Positions 50,836-59,614 of a DNA stretch of 64,000 nt are shown here, piece after piece (positions within the stretch are counted from its first letter, which is position 1; the number at the start of each line of letters is the position of its first letter). Under the pieces are notes generated by a model. That model was given only the letters and a program-made list of their open reading frames with translations, was not told the origin of the DNA and did no database searches. A program made the translations under genes and the position numbers. The DNA is from Chitinophagaceae bacterium (GTDB lineage Bacteria; Bacteroidota; Bacteroidia; Cytophagales; Cytophagaceae), in NCBI GenBank assembly GCA_028288405.1, contig JAQBNS010000048.1, forward strand, positions 1 through 64,000, in the 5' to 3' direction.

Positions 50836-52299
50836 ATGAAGAGTTTTAAAATAGCTTTTATTACCCTACTCTTTTTTTTCGTTGTACAGCAATCACAGGC
50901 TCAATGTACGCTTACTGTTTCTAAAACAGATGTGACAACAAACGGAGGTGCAGATGGTACGGCTACTGCTCAAGTTAATGTAGCTTCTACCTATCAATGT
51001 TCGGCACCTGTTGCAAGTACAGAGACTTTAGCTTCTTGTACGCAAACGGTAAGCACTTCAGTTGATATTACAGTAGCAACGGGCACCAAGTATTGCATCA
51101 CCTCTTCTAATTTTACAAATGGCATTACATTGAATGGCGGAACGGTAGTTATTTACGGTCAGGCCACTCCTTCTTTTCTTACCTTTAATAGCGGAACAAT
51201 CATTGTATTGGGTACGGCTAACTTTTCCAACTTGGCTATCAATTCAAATGGGTCAACCTTTTATAATTATGGAACGACCAATGTCAGTAATGGATTAGCT
51301 ATTTATGGCAACTTGTACAATCACGGAGATTTTAACCTGAACACAGGGAATCTAAGTATCTCTTCCGCTGGAGCATTGGTTAATACTAAAAATTTGAAAG
51401 TATTGGTTGGAAGTCTTACCAATTACAATAGCATTACCAACGGCGGAACACTTTATGTAAAGACGGATTTTAATAATAATTCACCGGCTACTTTTACCAA
51501 TAACTGCCATTTCAATATTGATGGTTCGTACATCAACAATGGTTTGTTTAACAACTACGGTTCTATAAAACTTTCTACGGGTACAATGACCATAAATGGC
51601 GGAAGCACTTTCAAATCCTATGGTGGATCTGAAATCAGCACCGTCAATCTTTTACTTAATGGAAGTTCAACGGTTTCAGGATTGGGATCAGGTTGTTCCT
51701 TGATTAAAGTATCGTCCAACACGACATTGCAGTATGGTGTAAACTTATCCGGTAATGTTAGTATTTGTGATGCCAATGGTGTAGAGTCAAATGGCACTAC
51801 CAGTGCAGCACCTTTTTTCAATTGTACTTGTTCCGGGAGTTCTTCTAACAGCGGTTGTACTTATGCCTGGTTGAGTGGCACAACCACTTTTGCCACTACC
51901 TCTTCTGTTACTAGCTTGGTTGCCGGTACATATACAGTGAATGTTACATGTCCGGGTTGTTCTACGATTACACAACAGGTGATCATTCTTCAGCCTACAG
52001 CCTCGGGTGATTCTTATGTTTCTTTGAAACATAGTTTAGACGGCAACTATTATTTAGTATCGGATAGCAAATTGCATTTTAAGTTTGAAGAAGAGTATGC
52101 GATTCCAAGTGGGAGTACACTTGTCTATCGCGTCTACGATGATCAACGCGCACAAGTATCATTGGCTCCGTTAAATGCCAGCATTGGAGATAATAGATTT
52201 GATCTAAATGTTGCATCATTGACTTCCGGGAAGTACTATACTTTGGAAGTCTTGAATTCGAAAAAAGAAAAGTGGGTTTTAAGATTTAAGATAAAGTAA
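50836..52299 (+). CDS. Secreted beta-rich protein with a split SprB-like repeat
   Basis: After a signal peptide (residues 1-23, ending SQAQ) the chain starts CTLTVSKTDVTTNGGADGTA, the first half of a SprB-type repeat. About 290 residues follow that look like a parallel beta-helix: short Gly/Asn/Ser/Thr-rich turns such as GITLNGGTVVIYG, FNSGTIIVLGTANF, GSTFYNYGTTNVSNGLAIYGN, NTGNLSISSAGALVNT. The second half of the repeat then resumes near residue 341 with CTYAWLSGTTTFATTSSVTS and AGTYTVNVTCPGCST. A last 95-residue domain ends LEVLNSKKEKWVLRFKIK. It is the first gene of the operon; its stop overlaps the next ATG by one base. Confidence 0.8.
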   Translation: MKSFKIAFITLLFFFVVQQSQAQCTLTVSKTDVTTNGGADGTATAQVNVASTYQCSAPVASTETLASCTQTVSTSVDITVATGTKYCITSSNFTNGITLNGGTVVIYGQATPSFLTFNSGTIIVLGTANFSNLAINSNGSTFYNYGTTNVSNGLAIYGNLYNHGDFNLNTGNLSISSAGALVNTKNLKVLVGSLTNYNSITNGGTLYVKTDFNNNSPATFTNNCHFNIDGSYINNGLFNNYGSIKLSTGTMTINGGSTFKSYGGSEISTVNLLLNGSSTVSGLGSGCSLIKVSSNTTLQYGVNLSGNVSICDANGVESNGTTSAAPFFNCTCSGSSSNSGCTYAWLSGTTTFATTSSVTSLVAGTYTVNVTCPGCSTITQQVIILQPTASGDSYVSLKHSLDGNYYLVSDSKLHFKFEEEYAIPSGSTLVYRVYDDQRAQVSLAPLNASIGDNRFDLNVASLTSGKYYTLEVLNSKKEKWVLRFKIK

Positions 52300-52829
52300 T
52301 GAAAGAGAATAAAGGTTGGTTGGTGAGTGTATTGGTCATTGCGTTGATGGCTTTATCCATAAGTGTATGGAATTACTTTAATTCTCCAAAACTCGCATAT
52401 GTCAATAACAAACAATTATTTGCAGATTTTGTTTATAAAAAAGAATTAGAAAAGGAATTGACAAAGATCGAGCACATGAAAAAATCTGTGCTGGATAGTT
52501 TAAGGCTTGATCTGGAATTCAGAGCAGAGCAATTGGGCGGTAAGAAAAAAACGGAAGCGGAGGTTAGTCAATTTCGTACCTACGAGCAACAATACCTGTT
52601 TAAGGAAAAACAGTTTACTGAGACTTATGATAAGGTGGCCAAGGAATATACCGATCAGGTTTGGAAACAATTGAATCAATATGTAAAGGATTACGGACAG
52701 GCCCATTCCTACAACATGGTTTTCGGAACTACTAACAGCGGAGAAATCATGTATGCAGATGAAGCCGAAGATTTAACGGATGAAATATTGGAGTTTGCCA
52801 ATAGCCGATACCAAGGAAATCACAAGTAA
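52299..52829 (+). CDS. OmpH/Skp-like protein of the surface operon
   Basis: A membrane helix (GWLVSVLVIALMALSISVWNYF) at residues 5-26 anchors the protein. The OmpH-like core opens with KLAYVNNKQLFADFVYKKELEKELTKI, continues with a long alpha-helical hairpin (DLEFRAEQLGGKKKTEAEVSQF to AKEYTDQVWKQLNQYVKDYG), and closes with YNMVFGTTNSGEIMYADEAEDLTDEILEFAN. It is 176 residues, shorter than the OmpH-like protein at 41413. The TAATG overlap with the preceding gene and immediate abutting of the lipoprotein gene point to a dedicated periplasmic chaperone for the surface proteins downstream, which is inference. Confidence 0.8.
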   Translation: MKENKGWLVSVLVIALMALSISVWNYFNSPKLAYVNNKQLFADFVYKKELEKELTKIEHMKKSVLDSLRLDLEFRAEQLGGKKKTEAEVSQFRTYEQQYLFKEKQFTETYDKVAKEYTDQVWKQLNQYVKDYGQAHSYNMVFGTTNSGEIMYADEAEDLTDEILEFANSRYQGNHK

Positions 52830-53534
52830 ATGAAAACAGCTTTTTATTTTTTGATCCTGTGTGTTTGTTCTCTTCTTGCTTGTAGCACGAAGAATAATGA
52901 GTTGAATGAAATAAATCAACCACAAGAAAATGTTTTGACAGGTCTTTTTTCTACGCCACCTGAAGAACTTCTTCCGGCCGATTATATTCATTGGGTAGAA
53001 AATCCAGAACATGGCTTAGTGTGTAGTAACACCATAGATAATTATACCTATACAGCTTTTTACAAACCGTTAGACTACGTTGTATTAAAGGATCTGGACA
53101 GTGCTTCAGCGAATACTATGAATTTTAAAAAGCAACTGGGAGAGTATAGTGGACTGCAATATTACACGTTGACCATTGAACGTTCAGACGACGGTACGGA
53201 AGAATTATTACGATACGATCTCAATTCTACAGAGGATTATTTTGCTCGCATAGAGTATTATTCATTTAAGGTACAGCACGATGTTATCCTTTTAGAAGGC
53301 GAAGATACGCTGACCTGCCGCATGAGTCATTTTGAAAGGGCCTATGGGTTGCAATCTAAGGCCAAGATCATTTTAGGCTTTGAGAAACGAAAAGGAGATG
53401 TTTCAAAAATAGCTGAAACAACCAATTCTGATAAAACACTTGTTTTTTATGACCGGATATTTGGTGCCGGTATTGTTAAGCTTCGCATTGATAAATCAAT
53501 ATTGAATAGTATACCTAAATTAAAACTGGGTTAA
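52830..53534 (+). CDS. Lipoprotein of the surface operon
   Basis: A lipoprotein signal (MKTAFYFLILCVCSLLAC, acylated Cys18) precedes a Ser/Asn linker and a roughly 200-residue domain of mixed strands: ELLPADYIHWVENPEHGLVCSN, DNYTYTAFYKPLDYVVLKDLDSA, QYYTLTIERSDDGTEELLRYDL, and CRMSHFERAYGLQSKAKIILGFEK. The ATG begins one base after the upstream stop and the next gene begins two bases after its own stop. No family is recognised. Its position suggests an envelope-anchored partner that could tether or process the large secreted proteins. Confidence 0.75.
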   Translation: MKTAFYFLILCVCSLLACSTKNNELNEINQPQENVLTGLFSTPPEELLPADYIHWVENPEHGLVCSNTIDNYTYTAFYKPLDYVVLKDLDSASANTMNFKKQLGEYSGLQYYTLTIERSDDGTEELLRYDLNSTEDYFARIEYYSFKVQHDVILLEGEDTLTCRMSHFERAYGLQSKAKIILGFEKRKGDVSKIAETTNSDKTLVFYDRIFGAGIVKLRIDKSILNSIPKLKLG

Positions 53535-53535
53535 G

Positions 53536-56500
53536 ATGTTTTCATTAAAGAGAAAGTTGAAAGTGTACAAAGGCATCGCCATGGTGATGACCTTTATTTT
53601 TCTGTTAGAAGTTGTACTACCTGTTCCTGCAGCCTATGCCTTGACCGGCGGGCCAAGCCAACCGGAGGTTCAAAGTTTTGAACCGATAGGTACATCGGAA
53701 ATGGTGAATATGTTTTCCGGAGATTTCACCTATAATATTCCTTTGATGGACGTTGGAGGTTATCCCATCAATATTAGTTATAACGGTGGTGCTACCACAG
53801 ATGAAGAAGCCAGCTGGGTTGGCTTGGGATGGAACATTAATCCGGGAGTGATCAACCGTAACATGAGAAGCTTACCCGATGATTTCAATGGTGATGGAAT
53901 CATAAAAGAAAAAAACATGAGACCTAACATTACCTACGGTGTTCAAGTGGGTGGAGGTATACAAGTATTCGGACTTGATTTTCTTAAAATTAGCGGGGGC
54001 TTAGATTTTAACTATAACAATTACAACGGTGTTGGATTTGGAATTAGTTTTGAACCGAGTATCAGCGCCTCTAATTCGTCAGGTACATCCGCTACAGCCG
54101 GATTAGGCTTTAGTGCCAGTTCTGCGAATGGAGTAGATATTTCTCCGAGTGTAGGATTCTCAAGCAAAAGAGAGGAAGAAACAAAAAGAGACTATAATGT
54201 AGGTGGATCAATCGGATTATCCATCAATTCCAGAGAAGGTTTAAAGTCTCTTACCTTAGGAGGATCTGCTTCTCGAGGTGCAGATAAGAAAACGGGAAAA
54301 GGAGCATTTTCTAAGTCGGGTAGTTACACGTTTACATTTGCTACTCCGACTCATGCTCCGGCTGCAGAATTTCCAATGAGCAATCTCAGTGGTACTTTCA
54401 AATCTAATATTGGTGGAGAGATATTTGGTTTAGATGCTAATGCCTACCTAAACGGGTACTATTCCAGACAGCAATTGCTTACAAAAAGTAAAACATTCAG
54501 TGCATATGGTTATTTGTATTCTCACAACTTCAGGCATGGTTTGGAAGATCATGCGATGCATGACTTCAATAGAGAAAAAGATGAACCATTCAATAAAAAA
54601 TATTCAACCAATCTGGCACTGACCAATTACACCTATGATGTGTACAGTGTATCGGGTCAAGGTATTGGAGGGACTTATCGTCCTTACCGCAATGATATAG
54701 GTGTAGTGCACGATCCATTGACTGTAAGCTTAGGAGATGGCAGTATCAGTTTGGGGGGAGAAGTTGGATTGGGTAATGCGGTTCACTTCGGAACAGATTT
54801 AAATGTTGCTGTAACCGTCAGTAGAGACGGAAGCTGGCCTACTCTTGGCGGTGTAGACAGATTATTAGACTTCAGAGCAAGTGATGCCAGCAATCCTGCT
54901 TATGAACCGGTTTATTTCAAACAAGCAGGAGAATTAAATCCGAATGTGTCGAATGAGTTCTTAAATAATATTGGTGGATTTGAGCCTTATCGCATTAAAT
55001 TGAATCAAGTAGGATTGGATTATTATCCTTCTAAAAAATTAACCAACGGTCAGACTGATATTGATTTAAATAGCGGACCGGTATATAAATCCGATCGTCA
55101 GGCAAGGAATCAGAACATCAGTTTTCTTACTGCAGCAGAAGCACAAAACTTTGCGTTAGAAAAAGTTATTAAAGATTATAAGTTTAACGACCACAATTTA
55201 ACTACGACGGGTTATAGCACATATGATCCGGTAGCCAGAATTGACAATGACCGCAAGGCTCATCACTTGTCGGAAATTGCAGTGTTGCGACCGGATGGAG
55301 CGAGGTATTTTTATGGTATACCTGCCTACAATACCTATCAAAAGGAAGTCACTTTTTCTGTTGAAAGTTCGAGTCCAAATTGTGCAACGGGTTTGACCAG
55401 TTATAATCCGGATAATAACAATTCATCTAATAATGACCGTGGTCTCGACAATTATTTCGAGAGCAATACAATTCCGGGATATGCTCACTCTTTCATGCTG
55501 ACCACAGTGGCTTCTTCAGATTATGTAGATTTAACCGGCGATGGTCCTACGGATGACGATTTTGGTTCATACACTAAAATAAATTACAGCAGAATAGAAG
55601 GATATCAGTGGAGAGTGCCATTCCTGGAAAATACAGCTAACTATAATGAAGGCTTTAAGAGCACGAAGAATGACAATGAATTCACAGATGATAAAGCCAG
55701 TTATGTATACGGTAGAAAAGATTTGTGGTATGTGCATTCTATAGAAACGAGAACACATGTAGCCGAATTTATTCTGGAAGATCGTTTAGATGGTGTAGGA
55801 GTAAAAGGCGAGAACGGCGGTGCGGATGCCAATGCCAACAATAACCGTATGAAACGTTTGGTAAGAATAGAACTGTATTCCAAACCTGACAAAATTAAAA
55901 ATGGGGCGAATGCCACACCGATTAAAATAGTCAATTTTTCTTATGATTATTCTCTATGTACCGGTATTGAGAACACATTAGGCAATACTACTACAGGTAA
56001 AGGTAAACTCACGCTGAAGAGCATTTATTTTACTTATGGCAAATCCTTCAAAGGAAAGATGAATGCTTATAAGTTCAATTACGATTATAAAAATGCAAAC
56101 TTCAACTACAACATTAAAGGATACGACCGTTGGGGCAATTACAAACCTAATGACGGCACGCCTAATTGTTATGATACCGATAATATGGCGACTACGCCAC
56201 TCAGCACATCGGAGTACCCTTACGTAGATCAGGATACAACAAAGGCCAACCGCTATGCGAGAGCTTGGTGCATGAATGAAATACAGTTGCCTTCCGGAGG
56301 TAAGATTACAGTGGATTATGAAGCGGATGATTATGCTTATGTGCAGGATAGGGCCGCGATGCAGATGTTTAAGATTTCGGGTACGAGCAAGAGTCCGATT
56401 AGCAATTGGGACGGTACGTCTACCGGAGCGTCTACACCGATTAACAATAGTCCGTTGATGGAAGGAGGTAATGGTGCAAGTTATTCCTATGTATACTTCC

Positions 56501-59115
56501 AACTTCAAAATCCTATACCGGCAGGAACGAGTAAGGCTGCTGCAGACCATATCATCAGTAGGGATTACATTAAGAAAATGCCGAACATGTATTTCCGCTT
56601 CCTGGTGAATTTACAACAACCGGGCAAAGATCCGGCATATGAATATGTACCGGGTTATGTTTCTTTTAACAGCAATGATTCATACGGTGCAGTGGTGCCT
56701 ACTTCGGGAGACATTAAGTATGCGTATGTACGTATAAAAGGTACAGGAGTACAATTAGATGGCGGAGGAGATGAAGTCAATCCCATCAGTCTTGCGGCTT
56801 GGCAATTCAGCCGTTTGTATTTGCCTAAAATAGCGTTTAAACAACCTGATCCGTCCGATAAGTTAAGTTCACAAGCTCTTCAAGCGTTGGTATCAACCTT
56901 CACGGCTGTGCAGCAATTCATCGGAGGATTCAATCGTTGCATGCGCAATGAAGATTTCGGAAAACAATTTGTAAAAGAAAAATCATGGATTCGTTTATAC
57001 AATCCGATTGGTAAAAAATTAGGAGGAGGTCATCGTGTGAAACGGATTGTATTAAACGATCAGTGGAGCAGTCTTGCCGGACAATCTAATTATGAAAACA
57101 GTAAGTATGGTCAAGAGTATGACTACACTCAAACGATCACAGTAGAAGGAGAGCAAAGGGTAATCAGTAGCGGTGTTGCTGCTTATGAGCCTCTTCCGGG
57201 CGGAGATGAGAATGCGATGAGAACACCGATCTTCCAAACACAATCTTTATTGTTGGCCCCTTCCAATACCTATTATTTGGAAGAGCCTTTTGGAGAATCA
57301 TTTTTCCCTTCGGCTTCTGTGGGTTACAGTAAGGTTACTGTTAAAAATCTTCAGTTTAATAATGTAAAAGGAAATGCGACGGGTAAAGTGGTACACGAGT
57401 TTTATACGGCTAAAGATTTCCCAACGATTACCAAACGTACCGGTATTGACACAAGACCTTCAAAGGTCAACGATATTCTGAAGTTGTTTAAAATACAATT
57501 GTTCGATTACATGAATGTATCCCAGGGATATGTTGTGGAGTTAAACGACATGCACGGCAAACCGAAGGCAGATTGGGTATATCAGGAAGGCAATGACGCG
57601 GCCATTTCAGGAGTGGAATACCAATACAAAACCAATGCGAGCAGCACGGCTCCATACCTTCATACAACACAGACATTAAAAACCATTAAACTGGATAATA
57701 ATGTCAATGTGATGTCGAAGTATCCGGGAGACAACAATAAATTTATTTCTTCCAATCTGATGGGCGTCGATGTAGACGTAATAACGGACATGCGTTCATC
57801 GAGCAGCATTTCTGTCAGTGGTGGAGTGCAAGTCAATCTGGACATGTTCCTTACAGTAGCGGTTCCTATTTTCGTTCCGGATATTTTGCCTTCATTCAAT
57901 GCACAGGCAAAGGCTTTCAATACTGCTGTGATGACCAAAGTAATTAATCGTTATGGCGTCCTGGAAAAAACGATCGCACATGATCTGGGAGCTTCGGTGA
58001 CCACTAAAAATTTGTTATGGGATAAAGAAACAGGGGAAGTATTGTTGACAGAGACAACCAATCAGTTTGATGATCCTATATACAACTTCAACTATCCGGC
58101 GCACTGGACTTACGATCAAATGGGCTTGTCGTATAAGAATGTCGGTTTCACATTGAAAACTCCTGTTCTATTGACATCAGGTGTTAACAATGCTCCGCAA
58201 TATTTTACAAAGGGAGACGAATTGATGTTAATGTATATTGATCCTGCGGATAGAAAAGTGAAGTATAAACCTCAAGTGTATTCTGTACTTACTGTTGGAA
58301 GCAATAGTTTGTCTATAGTAGATCGTACCGGTCAGGCACCTGATTTGAGTCAATTATATATAATTAAAGTGCTTCGTTCCGGAAGAAGGAATTTGCAAAC
58401 CACTTCTGTTGGTACGGTAACTACTTTGGTGAATCCTATGGTGGATGTTGATGGAAACGGTTCCTTTGATCGTCTTGACTTCAATAAAATATTGAATGCA
58501 AGTGCTGTGGAATATAGTGAGTTCTGGAAAACATTCTGCGCAGATTGCGGATTCAATCCGGTTACTTCTCAAGCGGGGGCTTCTAACCCTTACCTAAATG
58601 GATTGCTTGGGCTGTGGAGACCAAATAGAAATTGGGTCTATCTTACTGAGCGCACACAAGCTGTAGCCAATAACAATACCAATATACGTAAAGACGGAGT
58701 TTACGCTTCTTATGTTCCGTTCTGGGCACCACCGGCTTCTTCGAAAGCAGGAGATTGGTCTGCACCGAATAAAGACAAATGGCAATTTGCCACGGAAGTT
58801 ACGGAGTTTAGTCCTTTCGGTTATGAAGTAGAAAACAGAGATGCCCTCGGTCGTTATTCTGCGGCAGTATACGGATACAACAATTCCTTTGCCGTAGCGA
58901 TTGGTAACAACGCACAATACAGAGAACTGGCTTTTGATAATTTTGAAGACTATGATTATGCAGGTTGTATCGCTGACCACTTCAGCTACAGGACCACTTC
59001 ACCTAGTGCAGCATGGGGCATAGATAATGGCAAATCTCACACAGGACGAAGAAGCTTGAGAGTAGCACCGAATCAAAGTGCGTTTACCAAAAAATACATT
59101 AACAATCAATATTAA
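53536..59115 (+). CDS. Giant secreted RHS-family-like shell protein
   Basis: After a long signal peptide (about residues 1-37, VYKGIAMVMTFIFLLEVVLPVPAAYA) the N-terminus has the Bacteroidota RHS-like module: EVQSFEPIGTSEMVNMFSGDFTYNIPLMDVGGYPINISYNGG followed by EASWVGLGWNINPGVINRNMR and DFNGDG. A Gly/Ser-rich barrel-like stretch (about 130-290) follows, then a very long beta-rich region with many YDY, NFSYDYS and DRWGNY-type repeats and large loops. The end (DNGKSHTGRRSLRVAPNQSAF) stops where related proteins usually continue. I see no YD-repeat core, conserved RHS core motif or C-terminal toxin. The 1,859-residue length is consistent with a secreted, cell-surface structural protein. Confidence 0.8.
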   Translation: MFSLKRKLKVYKGIAMVMTFIFLLEVVLPVPAAYALTGGPSQPEVQSFEPIGTSEMVNMFSGDFTYNIPLMDVGGYPINISYNGGATTDEEASWVGLGWNINPGVINRNMRSLPDDFNGDGIIKEKNMRPNITYGVQVGGGIQVFGLDFLKISGGLDFNYNNYNGVGFGISFEPSISASNSSGTSATAGLGFSASSANGVDISPSVGFSSKREEETKRDYNVGGSIGLSINSREGLKSLTLGGSASRGADKKTGKGAFSKSGSYTFTFATPTHAPAAEFPMSNLSGTFKSNIGGEIFGLDANAYLNGYYSRQQLLTKSKTFSAYGYLYSHNFRHGLEDHAMHDFNREKDEPFNKKYSTNLALTNYTYDVYSVSGQGIGGTYRPYRNDIGVVHDPLTVSLGDGSISLGGEVGLGNAVHFGTDLNVAVTVSRDGSWPTLGGVDRLLDFRASDASNPAYEPVYFKQAGELNPNVSNEFLNNIGGFEPYRIKLNQVGLDYYPSKKLTNGQTDIDLNSGPVYKSDRQARNQNISFLTAAEAQNFALEKVIKDYKFNDHNLTTTGYSTYDPVARIDNDRKAHHLSEIAVLRPDGARYFYGIPAYNTYQKEVTFSVESSSPNCATGLTSYNPDNNNSSNNDRGLDNYFESNTIPGYAHSFMLTTVASSDYVDLTGDGPTDDDFGSYTKINYSRIEGYQWRVPFLENTANYNEGFKSTKNDNEFTDDKASYVYGRKDLWYVHSIETRTHVAEFILEDRLDGVGVKGENGGADANANNNRMKRLVRIELYSKPDKIKNGANATPIKIVNFSYDYSLCTGIENTLGNTTTGKGKLTLKSIYFTYGKSFKGKMNAYKFNYDYKNANFNYNIKGYDRWGNYKPNDGTPNCYDTDNMATTPLSTSEYPYVDQDTTKANRYARAWCMNEIQLPSGGKITVDYEADDYAYVQDRAAMQMFKISGTSKSPISNWDGTSTGASTPINNSPLMEGGNGASYSYVYFQLQNPIPAGTSKAAADHIISRDYIKKMPNMYFRFLVNLQQPGKDPAYEYVPGYVSFNSNDSYGAVVPTSGDIKYAYVRIKGTGVQLDGGGDEVNPISLAAWQFSRLYLPKIAFKQPDPSDKLSSQALQALVSTFTAVQQFIGGFNRCMRNEDFGKQFVKEKSWIRLYNPIGKKLGGGHRVKRIVLNDQWSSLAGQSNYENSKYGQEYDYTQTITVEGEQRVISSGVAAYEPLPGGDENAMRTPIFQTQSLLLAPSNTYYLEEPFGESFFPSASVGYSKVTVKNLQFNNVKGNATGKVVHEFYTAKDFPTITKRTGIDTRPSKVNDILKLFKIQLFDYMNVSQGYVVELNDMHGKPKADWVYQEGNDAAISGVEYQYKTNASSTAPYLHTTQTLKTIKLDNNVNVMSKYPGDNNKFISSNLMGVDVDVITDMRSSSSISVSGGVQVNLDMFLTVAVPIFVPDILPSFNAQAKAFNTAVMTKVINRYGVLEKTIAHDLGASVTTKNLLWDKETGEVLLTETTNQFDDPIYNFNYPAHWTYDQMGLSYKNVGFTLKTPVLLTSGVNNAPQYFTKGDELMLMYIDPADRKVKYKPQVYSVLTVGSNSLSIVDRTGQAPDLSQLYIIKVLRSGRRNLQTTSVGTVTTLVNPMVDVDGNGSFDRLDFNKILNASAVEYSEFWKTFCADCGFNPVTSQAGASNPYLNGLLGLWRPNRNWVYLTERTQAVANNNTNIRKDGVYASYVPFWAPPASSKAGDWSAPNKDKWQFATEVTEFSPFGYEVENRDALGRYSAAVYGYNNSFAVAIGNNAQYRELAFDNFEDYDYAGCIADHFSYRTTSPSAAWGIDNGKSHTGRRSLRVAPNQSAFTKKYINNQY

Positions 59116-59126
59116 ATAGAACGGTA

Positions 59127-59582
59127 ATGAATAGAACTAGAAGTTTAATGCATTGGAGTGTTGTGATTTTTTTATTGGGATCATGTTCTTTTTCCTTTGC
59201 TCAAAATAGTCCGGGAAGAGTTTCGGCGCCGACTTGTTCCTTTTTGCTTTCTATGAGCGAAGTATCAACAACGACTGCGAATCTAAATGCTTCCTGCACA
59301 TTCGGTGTTACAGCTATTGATACGATCAACACGATAAAGATTGGTTTTGGAAGAACATCTTCGGTCATTGACCAGGATGCCGTAGTTTACCGGGTGATAA
59401 AAGAACAATCCGGTTATTTTCTGGTTGGCAACTCTCTGAAATTAGTCGTACTGAACGACAAAGCGACGGCACTGATTCCTGCAAGCATGCCGGCACACAC
59501 CTACAAAGGTAAATACCTTATTGTTGTGGCTACCGATAAAAGCGGCAATACATCACCAGTTCAATCTGTTTTAATTCAATAA
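59127..59582 (+). CDS. Small secreted protein of the surface operon
   Basis: The 151 residues begin with a signal peptide (MNRTRSLMHWSVVIFLLGSCSFSFAQ); a lipobox-like LLGSC is present but cleavage at FAQ is equally plausible. The mature part is a beta-sandwich with paired Cys (APTCSFLLSMSEV, LNASCTFGV), then NTIKIGFGRTSSVIDQDAVVYRV, YFLVGNSLKLVVLNDKATAL and a C-terminal YKGKYLIVVATDKSGNTSPVQSV, resembling an Ig or Fn3-type domain. It starts 11 bases after the RHS-like gene and precedes the giant adhesin by 32 bases. Function unknown; an accessory or cap subunit is possible. Confidence 0.7.
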   Translation: MNRTRSLMHWSVVIFLLGSCSFSFAQNSPGRVSAPTCSFLLSMSEVSTTTANLNASCTFGVTAIDTINTIKIGFGRTSSVIDQDAVVYRVIKEQSGYFLVGNSLKLVVLNDKATALIPASMPAHTYKGKYLIVVATDKSGNTSPVQSVLIQ

Positions 59583-59614
59583 ATTATTAATTCCTTTTTG
59601 GAAATTCATAAGCG

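Noticed and set aside
59127-59210. Lipoprotein call for the small secreted protein
   Set aside because: LLGSC resembles a lipobox but FAQ further on is an equally good signal peptidase I site, so the anchoring is left open.
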